The notes: generated from the sequence alone by a model not told the origin. Numbered from the stretch's first letter, positions 1 to 8,363 are shown. The stretch is 64,000 bases of DNA from Nocardioides okcheonensis (GCF_020991065.1 NZ_CP087710.1:3162001-3226000); one strand, 5' to 3'. Numbers and translations are program-made.

Positions 1-350
1 AGCGCGTCGAGGCCGGCGGCCGTGTCCTCGCGGTCGCGGTGCAGCACCGCCCACCGTCCGTCACCGAAGGGGTGGCCCAGGACGGCCGGGGCGTGCTCCC
101 ACACCAGGCCGTGGTCCTCGAGGCGCAGGTCGGCGATCGCGCGCGACGCGACGGCCAGGGGGTAGAACGCGCTGAACGTGTCGTGCACGAAGTCGGGGTG
201 GACCTCGCGGTCGCTGCGGACGGCGCCTCCGGGCGTCGGCTGCGCCTCCAGCACCAGCACCGACCGACCGGCGTCCGCCAGCACGTTGGCGGCGACCAGC
301 CCGTTGGGCCCGGCCCCCACGACCACGGCGTCGTACGTCCGCCCGCTCAT
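1..350 (-). CDS. Phytoene-desaturase-like FAD-dependent oxidoreductase (partial)
   Basis: The 5-prime 116 codons of a gene that runs off the left edge. The N-terminus is a Rossmann FAD site: VVVGAGPNG at residues 9-17, then VLVLEAQ ending in the acidic residue that binds the ribose, then TPGGAVRS. This GG-x-x-R/S arrangement is typical of the COG1233 phytoene dehydrogenase/NAD(P)-FAD amine-oxidase-like family. Its ATG overlaps the stop of the glycosyltransferase before it (ATGA), so it is the last visible gene of a five-gene operon. The substrate cannot be read from this fragment; a carotenoid or other polyprenyl/lipid desaturation is possible but unproven. Confidence 0.8.
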   Translation of the reverse strand, partial: MSGRTYDAVVVGAGPNGLVAANVLADAGRSVLVLEAQPTPGGAVRSDREVHPDFVHDTFSAFYPLAVASRAIADLRLEDHGLVWEHAPAVLGHPFGDGRWAVLHRDREDTAAGLDA

Positions 351-1174
351 GCCGTCCGCTCCCAGTCGGGTCCGACCCGGTGCACCAGGCCGAGCCGCTC
401 CATCTGCTCGAGCCACCCGGCCATCGGCCAGGTCCCCCAGCGGTCGCGGAAGGTCCGTCCGTTGCGCAGGATGTCGTCGAGGTGCTCGACCGGCGGGCTG
501 CTCACCGGGTGGTGCTGGTGGTAGGCCCGCGCGCCGCCGAGCACGCCCAGCCCCACCCCGGCCGCGACCACGCTGCGGGCGAGGTCGGTGTCCTCGGCGC
601 CGTAGCCGGTGTAGTCCTCGCAGAACCCGCCGACCAGGCGCCAGGTCGGTGCGGCGACCGCGAACGACAGCGACCAGAACAGGTCGGGGTGCAGGTCCCG
701 CACCCGCTCGCCGGGAGCGGGCCGTGGCCGGGCAGGGTGCGGGTCGTCCCACTCCGCGAGGTCCGCCGGGTGCTCCGGGTAGCCGTCCGCCGGTCGAGGC
801 GGGAGGTAGGTGATCGGACCGGACCAGACGACGCCCGGCTCGGCCTCCACCGCGCCGGCGTAGGCCGCCACGAGGTCGGCTCCCGGGAGGCAGTCGACGT
901 CGAGCAGCACGACCACCCGCGCCCGGGCGTCGAGCGCGGCGCGGACGCCGAGGTTGCGGGCCGCGGCGAGGGGGAGCCGACCGTCGCGCGAGCGCGCGGT
1001 GTGGACCACCGTGCGGTGCAGGCCAGACTCGGTGCGGGCCCGGATCGCCCGGTCGTCCATCGCCACCACGACGTGGTGGTCGGGCCGGCGCGAGCCGAGC
1101 GCGAGCGCGCGGTGCTGCGCGGCGAGGTGGTCGTGCCGGCCGTGGGCGATCGTCACGACCGCGACCCCGCTCAC
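347..1174 (-). CDS. Family 2 glycosyltransferase
   Basis: 275 residues. It begins VAVVTIAHGRHDHL, the first strand of a GT-A fold, and has VVVLLDVDCLPG near residue 95, a DxD-type metal and nucleotide-sugar site. Near residue 205 is GYGAEDTDLARS, which resembles the C-terminal GYGxED motif of the galactosyltransferase/GT7-C domain. It probably transfers a sugar from a nucleotide donor on the cytoplasmic side. The GTG start is chosen because it overlaps the previous gene's stop (GTGA); its own stop overlaps the next ATG. Donor and acceptor are unknown. Confidence 0.8.
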   Translation of the reverse strand: MSGVAVVTIAHGRHDHLAAQHRALALGSRRPDHHVVVAMDDRAIRARTESGLHRTVVHTARSRDGRLPLAAARNLGVRAALDARARVVVLLDVDCLPGADLVAAYAGAVEAEPGVVWSGPITYLPPRPADGYPEHPADLAEWDDPHPARPRPAPGERVRDLHPDLFWSLSFAVAAPTWRLVGGFCEDYTGYGAEDTDLARSVVAAGVGLGVLGGARAYHQHHPVSSPPVEHLDDILRNGRTFRDRWGTWPMAGWLEQMERLGLVHRVGPDWERTA

Positions 1175-2193
1175 GCCGACACCTCCGCGCGGGTGCGGGC
1201 GCACGTGGCGAGGACGAGGTCGGCGAACCGGTCCGCGGCCTCCCCGTCGCACCAGCCCGCCCAGCCCGAGCCGTCCAGCGCGGCCGCCTCGGCGAGCAGC
1301 GCGGGCCAGCCGTCGGCCGGCCAGTTCTCGCGCACGACGGCGGGCCACCCGTCGGCGAGCACGCGCGCGGTGGCGAGCTGCTCGTCGTGCGGGCGGCGCT
1401 GCGGCAGGACCACGGCGGGACGACGCGCGGCGGCCGTCTCCGCCACGGCGTTCTGGCCGGCGTGGATGACCACGACGTCGCTCGCGGCGAGGTGTCTCGA
1501 CGGGTCGGGCACCCAGCTGGCGGGGTCGGCGCCCAGCACCTGCCAGCGCCAGCCCGGCGTCGCTGCGCGGGCGGCGTCGACCTGCGCGGCGGACACGTCG
1601 TGGCCACCCGTGCCGAGCATCAGGGTGACCGTCGGCCCTCCGCGCGACGGGGCGGGGGACGGACGGCTCGGGTGGCGCGACATCGCGCCGACCGCGACGA
1701 GCCGGTCCCGCAGGACCGGCGGGAGGCCCGGGGTCATGCCGGTGGCCCGCGCCGGCCAGAAGCCGACCAGCGCCTCGGCGGTGCCGAGCCCGAGCAGGTG
1801 GGCGGGGTCGTCGCGCCGCCCGGGCAGCACGACCGCGACGGTCGGCACGCCGTGCAGCCGGGCCAGCAGCAGCACCTCGACCGACACGTCGACCACGAGC
1901 ACGTCGGGGCGCACCGCCTCGATCCAGGCGGACAGCAGGGCCGCGCGGGTCCGGGCGCCGGCGTGCAGCAGCGGTGCCCAGTGCAGGTGGCCGCGCGCGG
2001 TGACGCCGGTGGTCGTCCCGTCGTCGTCGCGCGGCAGCCGGACCCACTCGCCCGCCCAGGACTCCGGGCGCGGCAGAGAGGACAGCCCCACGACCCGGAC
2101 CGACGGCGACGCGATCCGGTGCGCGAGCGCCGTGGCCCGGTGCAGGTGCCCGCTGCCGACGTGGTGGACGTAGAACCCGACGACCGTGCTCAT
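1171..2193 (-). CDS. GT-B glycosyltransferase, MurG/GT28-like
   Basis: 340 residues. The N-terminus has VHHVGSGHLHR, a glycine-rich loop of the kind seen in MurG and MGT-type enzymes at the start of the acceptor domain. The C-terminal half has VVIHAGQNAVAE followed by PQRRPHDEQ (about residues 250-275), the usual nucleotide-sugar-binding segment of GT28 enzymes (HxGxxxxxE, then a proline-rich loop with DEQ). No signal peptide or membrane segment is seen. It overlaps both neighbours by 4 bases (ATGA and GTGA), so it is translationally coupled with three other glycosyltransferases. The natural acceptor cannot be told. Confidence 0.78.
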   Translation of the reverse strand: MSTVVGFYVHHVGSGHLHRATALAHRIASPSVRVVGLSSLPRPESWAGEWVRLPRDDDGTTTGVTARGHLHWAPLLHAGARTRAALLSAWIEAVRPDVLVVDVSVEVLLLARLHGVPTVAVVLPGRRDDPAHLLGLGTAEALVGFWPARATGMTPGLPPVLRDRLVAVGAMSRHPSRPSPAPSRGGPTVTLMLGTGGHDVSAAQVDAARAATPGWRWQVLGADPASWVPDPSRHLAASDVVVIHAGQNAVAETAAARRPAVVLPQRRPHDEQLATARVLADGWPAVVRENWPADGWPALLAEAAALDGSGWAGWCDGEAADRFADLVLATCARTRAEVSA

Positions 2194-3257
2194 GCCGCGT
2201 CGACCCGGTGCTGGAGATCGGCGTAGTGGGCGAGGTAGCCCTCGACCATCGCGTCCTGGCCGCACGTGGCCTCGGCGTGGGCGCGGACGGCGCGCCGGTC
2301 GAGCCCGGCGGCGGTCACGACGGCGGCCGCGAGGGCGGCGACGTCGCCGGGCGGGACCAGCACCCCCGACCCGGCGGAGACCACCTGGGTCAGGCCGCCG
2401 CGGGCGAACGCCGCGACGGGCGTGCCGCAGGCCATCGCCTCGGCGGCGACCAGGCCGTACGGCTCGTCCCAGCTGGGGGTCACGACCGCGACCGAGGCGT
2501 CCCGCAGGAGCCGGGCCAGGGCGCTGCCGGTGAGGTGGCCGGCGTAGGTCACCTCGCCGCCGAGGCGCGGGGCGACCTCGCTCGCGAAGTAGGCGGGCTC
2601 CTGCACCGGACCGGCCAGCACCAGCGGCACGCCCGCCGCGCGGCAGGCGTCGATCGCGAGGTGCGGCGCCTTCTCCGAGACCAGCCGCCCCGACCACACC
2701 GCGGGCCCGCCGCCCGGTCCGGGCGACCAGGCGTCGAGGTCGAGGCCGTTGCGCACCACGTCGCTCTCGACCACGTGGCGCCAGGCGTCCGAGGTCCACT
2801 GGCTCACCGCCACGAAGCGCGGCGGGCTGGGGCACAGCGCGAGGGCGGACTCGAGCAGGGGCAGCGGCGGCGTGTGCAGCGTGGTGAGGACGGGCACGTC
2901 GAGCGCCGACGCCATCGACACGGGCAGGTGGTGGAGGCTGTTGTTGTGCACCACGTCGAAGTCCCGGGCGCCGGTGCGCGCCAGCGACAGCATCAGGCCG
3001 AGGTAGGCGTGGTGGTCGGCCAGCCACTCCGGGCCGGGGGCGAACCGGTCGGCCATCGCCGCGGCGCTGACCTGGACCGTCGCGAGGGGGGCGAGGCGGA
3101 CCGCCGGGTGCACCTCGGAGCCGGGCCCGGCGACGAGCGTCACCTCGTGCCCCCGCTCGGCGAGGCCGCGGGCCAGGGTGGCGGTCATCGACTCCAGGCC
3201 GCCGGCGAAGGGCTCGCGGACCGGGAACCGGTTGGACGCGACGAGGCAGATCCTCAC
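2190..3257 (-). CDS. Family 4 glycosyltransferase
   Basis: 355 residues. It starts at a GTG (VRICLVASNRFP) that overlaps the previous stop. The GT-B N-domain carries FAGGLESM, the Gly-Gly loop that holds the donor phosphate in GT4 enzymes. The C-domain has VWSGRLVSEKAPHLAI near residue 200 and PSWDEPYGLVAAEAMACG near residue 275. That E-x7-E-like signature and the EAMACGTPV stretch are diagnostic of GT4 retaining transferases. It sits in the middle of the overlapping glycosyltransferase operon. It probably acts on a cell-envelope glycan or glycolipid; nothing visible identifies which. Confidence 0.85.
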   Translation of the reverse strand: MRICLVASNRFPVREPFAGGLESMTATLARGLAERGHEVTLVAGPGSEVHPAVRLAPLATVQVSAAAMADRFAPGPEWLADHHAYLGLMLSLARTGARDFDVVHNNSLHHLPVSMASALDVPVLTTLHTPPLPLLESALALCPSPPRFVAVSQWTSDAWRHVVESDVVRNGLDLDAWSPGPGGGPAVWSGRLVSEKAPHLAIDACRAAGVPLVLAGPVQEPAYFASEVAPRLGGEVTYAGHLTGSALARLLRDASVAVVTPSWDEPYGLVAAEAMACGTPVAAFARGGLTQVVSAGSGVLVPPGDVAALAAAVVTAAGLDRRAVRAHAEATCGQDAMVEGYLAHYADLQHRVDAA

Positions 3258-4429
3258 CGCGCACCGCCCAGGAGCGAGCGGTAGAGCTCGTCGTGCGCGG
3301 CCGCGAGGAGCGCGCGCTGCTGCCTCCGATCCTCGACCGTCGGGCTCGGGGGGACGTGACCGGCGTACGCCGCCCGCACGGCGTCGGCGAGAGCGGTCGC
3401 GCCGAAGTGCTCCTCGTCGTGGGTGTAGGTCAGCACCGGCGCCTGGTCGGCGAAGTAGCCGCAGGTGGGCGCCACGACGGTGGTGCCCAGGTCGCGGCAC
3501 GCCTCGAGCCAGCCGCTGTGGGTCCCGAACCGGTAGGGCAGGACCGAGACGTCCAGCGAGGCGAGGTAGGACCACAGGGCGTCGTCGTCCAGGAAGTCGT
3601 GGACCCGCAGGTCGACCTCGCCCCGGGCCTCGTGCTCGCGCAGCGCGTCCGCCAGCGCCGCGTCGTGGCGGGCACCGTCCGGCTCGAGCACGTCGCGATG
3701 GCCGTTGACCTGCAGCACCGCACCCGGGAGGTCGCGCAGCGTGTCCACGAGCACCGGCAGCAGGGGGTGCGGGTGCATCCCGGCGCGCAGGCTCTTCACG
3801 TGCAGGCCGACCCGGAACTCGCGGTCGCGCACGCCCCGCCGACGCACCTCGCGCATCTTGGCGGTGCGCTGCATCACGTCGAACGGCACGACGTGGGGGT
3901 GCGGCAGCACCACGGCCTCGCGCCCCCACCGACGGCGGATCTCGGCGGCCGCTCCGGTCGTCAGGGTCACGAGCGCGTCGGCGGCCGGGACCAGCACGTC
4001 GAGCTGCGCGTCGTGCATCCGACGGTCGGCGTGGTGCGGGTTGCGCAGGTCGTGGACCGTGAACACCAGCGGCACGCCCCGGCGGCGCAGCGCGGCGACC
4101 AGCTCCTCGAGGTCGCCCACCGAGCGCGCGTCGAAGCCGAAGTGCAGGTGGAACACGTCCGCGTCGTGGGTCTCGACCCACCGCGGGTCGAGCATCACCG
4201 GCGGCCACCACTGCTGCGAGGCGGCGGGGACACCGGTCGGCCGGGGGTCGGGGAGGCGGCGGGGTCCGGAGCCGTCCTCGGGCGCGAGGTGGCGGACGTA
4301 GACGTGCCCGGACGGCACGGAGGCGACGACGACCCGGGACGCACGCGGACGGGGGACGGCGGGTGCCGTGGGCAGGCCGGCACCTGATGCGGAGAGGGTC
4401 ACGGCGCGCCGTACCCGCCGCCGCGCCAC
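3254..4429 (-). CDS. Glycosyltransferase, first gene of the cluster
   Basis: Up to 391 residues. It looks like a GT-B enzyme with a weak family signature: FHLHFGF near residue 93, VLPHPHVVPFD mid-protein, and SVLPYRFGTHSGWLEAC near residue 305, which resembles the donor-binding loop of GT1/GT4 proteins (normally G-x-H-S/F-x-x-x-x-E-A). The GTG at 4429 gives the longest frame. A second GTG at 4402 (VTLSASGAG) could also be the start, because the first residues are only an arginine-rich stretch. It leads the operon and diverges from the GAF-ANTAR gene; a shared palindrome lies between them. Confidence 0.68.
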   Translation of the reverse strand: MARRRVRRAVTLSASGAGLPTAPAVPRPRASRVVVASVPSGHVYVRHLAPEDGSGPRRLPDPRPTGVPAASQQWWPPVMLDPRWVETHDADVFHLHFGFDARSVGDLEELVAALRRRGVPLVFTVHDLRNPHHADRRMHDAQLDVLVPAADALVTLTTGAAAEIRRRWGREAVVLPHPHVVPFDVMQRTAKMREVRRRGVRDREFRVGLHVKSLRAGMHPHPLLPVLVDTLRDLPGAVLQVNGHRDVLEPDGARHDAALADALREHEARGEVDLRVHDFLDDDALWSYLASLDVSVLPYRFGTHSGWLEACRDLGTTVVAPTCGYFADQAPVLTYTHDEEHFGATALADAVRAAYAGHVPPSPTVEDRRQQRALLAAAHDELYRSLLGGAR

Positions 4430-4453
4430 TCATGCAGGAGCGGTCCCCGCACA

Positions 4454-4467
4454 CCTCCCTAGGGAGG
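4454..4467. promoter_or_regulatory. Perfect 14-bp palindrome CCTCCCTAGGGAGG, candidate operator
   Basis: CCTCCCT/AGGGAGG lies between the divergent glycosyltransferase operon and the GAF-ANTAR gene. The 12-base string ACCTCCCTAGGG recurs exactly at 6455-6466, in the gap between the ANTAR pair and the AraC-type gene. Two copies in the two divergent control regions of one regulatory block suggest a shared regulator site; this is inference. Confidence 0.45.
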
Positions 4468-4555
4468 GTCGCATGGACCCGGTCAGCACCCCTCGATAAA
4501 ATCGCCGACGACTCCAGAACACGGGTCTCAAGATGCTTGGCCCCAAGGATCTCCA

Positions 4556-5266
4556 TTGTCGCTCCACGATTCCCTCACCGTGTTCGCCGCGCTGGCCGCC
4601 GACCTGCAGCAGCAGGAGCCCGACGAGGCCGTGACGGCCCGGGCCATCGTCGGCCGGATGCGCGACCTGGTGCCGGAGGCCGGGCACGTCGGCCTCGTCC
4701 TGCGCTCGCCGCGCGGCGGGCTGACGAGCCTCGCCGGCACGGACCCGCTGGCCCAGGAGCTCGACGACCTGCAGTGCGACCTCGAGCAGGGACCCGCGGT
4801 CGTGGTCGTCGGCGACGGGTCCTGGGTGCGCAGCGGCGACGTCGGCGACGACGCCCGCTGGCCGGAGTGGGGCGCGGCTGCGGTCGAGCGGGGGGTCCGC
4901 TCGGCGCTCACCCTCGGCGTCCACGACCGCGACGAGCCGCTCGGGGCGATCACCCTCTACGCCGCCGAGCGCGGTGGCTTCGCCGACCGCGAGGTCGTCG
5001 ACCGGGCGCGGCTCTACGCGGTGCACGCCGCCACGGCCTTCGCCGCGACGCGGCGCGCCACCACGTTGCGCGCGGCCGTCGACTCCCGCCACGTGATCGG
5101 GATCGCCCAGGGGATCGCGATGGAGCGCTTCGGCATCGACCAGCAGCAGAGCTTCGAGCTGCTGCGCCGGTTGTCGTCGACCAGCAACACCAAGCTGCGC
5201 GACGTCGCGACGCAGGTCGCCGAGACCCGCGAGTTCCCGCACGAGCAGGTGCGCGCGGGCGACTGA
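4556..5266 (+). CDS. GAF and ANTAR domain protein
   Basis: 236 residues. A GAF sensor fold spans about residues 10-160 (DLEQGPAVVVV and LGAITLYAAERGGF are typical). An ANTAR RNA-binding domain spans about 165-225 (SRHVIGIAQGIAMERFGI, then FELLRRLSSTSNTKL). ANTAR proteins bind paired hexanucleotide-loop hairpins in nascent RNA and prevent termination; the GAF domain is presumed to gate this. The TTG start is chosen because AAGGAT sits 6 bases upstream and no ATG or GTG in frame precedes it; GTG at 4580 is an alternative. It faces a second GAF-ANTAR gene. Confidence 0.85.
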   Translation: MSLHDSLTVFAALAADLQQQEPDEAVTARAIVGRMRDLVPEAGHVGLVLRSPRGGLTSLAGTDPLAQELDDLQCDLEQGPAVVVVGDGSWVRSGDVGDDARWPEWGAAAVERGVRSALTLGVHDRDEPLGAITLYAAERGGFADREVVDRARLYAVHAATAFAATRRATTLRAAVDSRHVIGIAQGIAMERFGIDQQQSFELLRRLSSTSNTKLRDVATQVAETREFPHEQVRAGD

Positions 5267-5287
5267 CCGGGTCGGTCGCCCGCGCGC
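5251..5287. terminator. Bidirectional hairpin between convergent GAF-ANTAR genes
   Basis: An 18-base arm at 5251-5268 pairs with 5270-5287 with one mismatch (GCGCGCGGGCGACTGACC against its complement). It overlaps the stop of the upstream gene and ends 7 bases before the stop of the convergent one. There is no T tract, as is common for actinobacterial terminators. Confidence 0.6.
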
Positions 5288-5293
5288 AGTCGG

Positions 5294-6004
5294 TCAGTCG
5301 GGCAGGGCGCCGGTCGCCAGGACGTGCTCGGCCACCATGCCGATCTTGGTGCGGCGGCTGCGGGCCGCGGTGCGCAGGGAGTTGAACGCGGTGACGGCGT
5401 CGGCCGCGTGGCGCGCCATGAGGAAGCCGACGGCGCGCTCGATGACCACGCGGTAGTCGAGGGCGTACTGCAGCTGGCGGGCGAGCTCGCCGGCCGTGTG
5501 CGCCTGGAGGGCCGCGCCGAGGGTGGTCGTGATGACCTCCGCGAAGCGCGACAGCGCGGCGACCTCGCTGTCGTCCCAGTCGTGCGGCTCCTCGCAGTAG
5601 ACGTCGAGCGTCCCGATCGGGACACCGCCGAGGCGCACCGGGACGCCGAGCACGCCACGCACCGGGAGGTCGGCCATCGCCTTGGCGAGGATCGGCCAGC
5701 GGTCCTCCTCGGCCGTGACGTCGCGGGAGGTGACCACCTGCGCGGTCACGTACGCCTCCGTGCACGGGCCCTGCCCCGCGCTGGCCTCCGTCTCCTCCAG
5801 CACCCGGCCGGGGCCGTCGGACGCGGCGACGTAGCGCAGCATGTCCTGCTCGTCGGCCACGAGCAGACCGGCCCCGCCGAGGCCGAACAGGTCGACGCAC
5901 GCGTGGACCACCTGGTCGAGGGCGGCGACGACGGTGCCGCCGTCCTCGCGCGAGAGGTGCAGGCGGCGCAGGCTCTGGGCAAGGGCGAGGTCGTCGATGC
6001 TCAT
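5294..6004 (-). CDS. GAF and ANTAR domain protein
   Basis: 236 residues, the same length and architecture as the convergent GAF-ANTAR gene. The GAF segment includes GPCTEAYVTAQVV and GVPVRLGGVPIGTLDVY. The C-terminal ANTAR includes VVIERAVGFLMARHAADA and SLRTAARSRRTKI. It is probably a signal-gated antiterminator. Its ATG overlaps the stop of the small ANTAR gene upstream (ATGA), so the two are co-translated. Sequence similarity to the convergent protein is limited outside the motifs, so the pair are old paralogues rather than a recent duplication. Confidence 0.85.
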   Translation of the reverse strand: MSIDDLALAQSLRRLHLSREDGGTVVAALDQVVHACVDLFGLGGAGLLVADEQDMLRYVAASDGPGRVLEETEASAGQGPCTEAYVTAQVVTSRDVTAEEDRWPILAKAMADLPVRGVLGVPVRLGGVPIGTLDVYCEEPHDWDDSEVAALSRFAEVITTTLGAALQAHTAGELARQLQYALDYRVVIERAVGFLMARHAADAVTAFNSLRTAARSRRTKIGMVAEHVLATGALPD

Positions 6005-6345
6005 GGGGAGGGATCCTCGCCGGTCGAGGGCCCTGCTGGCCACCCGGACGCGGGGAGGTGGTCGAGGAACGAGGCGAGCACGCGCTGCTCGTCCGCGCTC
6101 GCGGTGCCGTCGTGGACGGCGACCAGCACCCGCGCCACGCTGCGCACCTTGGTGTTGCTGTCCTGCGAGACGCGCAGCATCGTGCGCCAGGCCTGCTCGG
6201 TGCTGCAGCGGTAGCGCGCCGAGACGAGTCCGATGGCCATGCCGATGTCGCGCTGCGACTTCATCGCCTCGTGGAGCTGGGCGACCTCGTCGCGGAGCTC
6301 GTCGGGGTGTCCGGGGTCGCCGGTGGGTAGGTCCGTTCCTGACAT
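6001..6345 (-). CDS. Small ANTAR domain protein
   Basis: 114 residues, essentially an ANTAR domain (about 20-85: SQRDIGMAIGLVSARYRC, AWRTMLRVSQDSNTKV) with short tails and no recognisable sensor domain. It is preceded by AAAGG at a good ribosome-binding distance from the ATG. It overlaps the downstream GAF-ANTAR start by 4 bases, which suggests that the two act as partners: one may supply a bare RNA-binding subunit and the other the sensor. That pairing is inference. Confidence 0.8.
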   Translation of the reverse strand: MSGTDLPTGDPGHPDELRDEVAQLHEAMKSQRDIGMAIGLVSARYRCSTEQAWRTMLRVSQDSNTKVRSVARVLVAVHDGTASADEQRVLASFLDHLPASGWPAGPSTGEDPSP

Positions 6346-6454
6346 CCGTCACCTTTCATGACGCAGGTCCGCGGACACAGGGCGGAGACTTTGACGTGCT
6401 GAGCGAGCCTACAAGAGGTCACCGACAACGGGGTGCCCCTCCGTCCGGCACCCA

Positions 6455-6466
6455 ACCTCCCTAGGG
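6455..6466. promoter_or_regulatory. Second copy of the ACCTCCCTAGGG motif
   Basis: Exact 12-base match to the motif at 4453-4464, here with an imperfect right half (GGGGTGG). Just before it, GGGTGCC and GGCACCC (6431-6453) can pair around CCTCCGTCC. The 200-base gap 6346-6545 otherwise holds only the divergent starts of the ANTAR pair and the AraC-type gene. Confidence 0.35.
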
Positions 6467-6545
6467 GTGGAGCGGGCCGCGGAGGAGTACCCTCGAGGTG
6501 GCTCGAGCACACGGGTCGCCCCACGCCTCCTGGAAAGGGGGACCC

Positions 6546-7523
6546 GTGGCCCACATGGACGCCCGGCGGCTCGCCCCCGCCGACTTCGACTTCGAGGGCA
6601 CCGGCGACGAGGCCCGCAACTGGCTCGACGTGGCCTACGGCTCGTCCCTCGGCCTGTCCGGCCGGATGGGCGCGGTGCGCCACCGACGGTCGGAGTCCGA
6701 CGGCGTCGCGGTCGACCGGCTGACCATCGACGCACCGATCACCTTCGACGCCGACCCGATGCCCGGGCTGGTCGTGGTCGACGTCCGGCGCGGCCAGATC
6801 GAGTACACCCGCAACGGGACCACCGACGGCGGGGTCGACGGCGACAGCCTGCTCGCCACCGGATGGGACATGGCCTTCAGCGGCCGGGGCAACGGCTACG
6901 AGGTCGACAACACCCGCATCTCGGCGTCGGTCCTCGCCGACGCGATCCGCGACATCGACCCCGACCGGCGCCCTGACGAGCTCGTCTTCGCCCGCTTCGT
7001 CCCCCGCTCCGCCGCCGCCGGCGCCCGGTGGCGGGTGACGGTCGAGGAGTACCGGTCGTCGATCGCGACGCACGACAGCGACGTGGCGCGCGGGTCGGCG
7101 ACCCGCCTGCTCGCGCACACGCTCCTGCACACCTTCCCCAACAACGTGGTGGGCGAGGCGAGCCGGCTCGACGTCGGGCGCGACCGCCGCGACGCCAGCC
7201 AGTCGGCCGTGCGGCGGGCCCAGGCCTTCATCGAGGGACGCGAGGGTGACGACCTGTCCATCGCGGTCATCGCCCAGGCCGCCGGCGTCTCGCCGCGTGC
7301 GCTCCAGTACGCGTTCCAGCAGCACCTCGGCTGCACCCCGCTGGCCTACCTGCGCCGGGTGCGGCTCGACCTCGTCCGCCGCTCGCTGCGCGACGGGTCG
7401 GTGGTGTCCGTGGCCGACGCCGCAGTGCGGCTCGGCTTCTTCAACCCGGGGCGTTTCGCCGCGGAGTACCGCCAGGTGTTCGGCGAGAACCCGCGCGAGA
7501 CCCTGCGTCGCGCGGCCGACTAG
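6546..7523 (+). CDS. AraC-family transcriptional regulator
   Basis: 325 residues. The N-terminal 200 residues resemble the AraC-binding-like sensor domain (no HTH). The C-terminal 100 residues carry two helix-turn-helix units: SIAVIAQAAGVSPRALQYAF, then VADAAVRLGFFNPGRFAAEY with the AraC signature ending in FGENPRETLRR. It binds DNA as a ligand-responsive activator or repressor. The start is GTG 6546 because GGAAAGGGGG lies just upstream; a longer frame from 6498 lacks such a site. It precedes the SigF-type sigma factor by about 100 bases and may control it. No ligand can be inferred. Confidence 0.85.
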   Translation: MAHMDARRLAPADFDFEGTGDEARNWLDVAYGSSLGLSGRMGAVRHRRSESDGVAVDRLTIDAPITFDADPMPGLVVVDVRRGQIEYTRNGTTDGGVDGDSLLATGWDMAFSGRGNGYEVDNTRISASVLADAIRDIDPDRRPDELVFARFVPRSAAAGARWRVTVEEYRSSIATHDSDVARGSATRLLAHTLLHTFPNNVVGEASRLDVGRDRRDASQSAVRRAQAFIEGREGDDLSIAVIAQAAGVSPRALQYAFQQHLGCTPLAYLRRVRLDLVRRSLRDGSVVSVADAAVRLGFFNPGRFAAEYRQVFGENPRETLRRAAD

Positions 7524-7630
7524 ACCACGCTTCGTTATCCGGCTGTTGCCGGTCCCGGCCGCCTGCGACGGTGGAGGTACGACTTGCTGGAGACCACGGT
7601 GAGTTCGCCCCCTTGCAGGAAGGAACTCTC

Positions 7631-8362
7631 GTGGTCCGCCTGTCGCTCGCACCCGAGCCCACCCGCCGTGACGCCACCGCGTCCGAGCAGCTGATCCACG
7701 CCCACATCGACGTCGCGCGGTCGATGGCCTCGCGCTACCGCAACCGCGGCATCGACCTCGACGACCTCGAGCAGGTCGCCCTGCTCGGCCTCACCAAGGC
7801 GGCGCGCCGCTTCGACCCCGACGCCGGCCACGACTTCATGTCCTTCGCCGTCCCCACCGTGCGCGGTGAGCTGCGCAAGCACTTCCGCGACCACGGCTGG
7901 ACGGTGCGCCCGCCGCGCCGCATCCAGGACCTGCAGGCCCGCATCGGCCGGGCCCAGGCCGAGCTGGAGGCGTCCCTGCGACGCTCCCCGCGCCCGACCG
8001 AGATCGCCTCCCACCTCGAGGTGTCGCGCGACGACGTGGTGGAGGCGTTGACCGCCGACGGCTGCTTCACCCCGACCTCGCTCGACAGCGCCGCCGGGGA
8101 GGGACCGGCCACCCTCGGTGACCTGATCGGGCACGTCGACCCCGCGATGGGCCGCGCGGAGGCGCGCATGATGCTGGCGCCGCTCGTGGGCGGCCTCGGC
8201 GGCCGCGACCGCCGGATCGTGCGGCTGCGGTTCGTCGAGGAGCTCACCCAGCAGGAGATCGCCACGGAGGTCGGGCTGACGCAGGCCCAGGTCTCGCGGA
8301 TCCTCACGCGGATCCTGGCCGACCTCCGCAAGGGTCTCGGCGCCCTGGCCCCGGCCGCCTGA
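7631..8362 (+). CDS. SigF/SigB-type RNA polymerase sigma factor
   Basis: 243 residues with region 2 (about 20-90: DLEQVALLGLTKAARRFDP, FMSFAVPTVRGELRKHFRD), region 3 (PRPTEIASHLEVSRDDVVEA) and region 4 (RIVRLRFVEELTQQEIA, LTQAQVSRILTRIL). This three-region layout is group 3, the SigB/SigF general-stress and sporulation-like class, not ECF. The GTG start has AGGAAGGA 7 bases upstream. The upstream ANTAR and AraC genes suggest a stress-response block. No anti-sigma or anti-anti-sigma gene is adjacent, which is unusual for this class. It converges with the FAD oxidoreductase with a 1-base gap. Confidence 0.9.
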   Translation: MVRLSLAPEPTRRDATASEQLIHAHIDVARSMASRYRNRGIDLDDLEQVALLGLTKAARRFDPDAGHDFMSFAVPTVRGELRKHFRDHGWTVRPPRRIQDLQARIGRAQAELEASLRRSPRPTEIASHLEVSRDDVVEALTADGCFTPTSLDSAAGEGPATLGDLIGHVDPAMGRAEARMMLAPLVGGLGGRDRRIVRLRFVEELTQQEIATEVGLTQAQVSRILTRILADLRKGLGALAPAA

Positions 8363-8363
8363 C

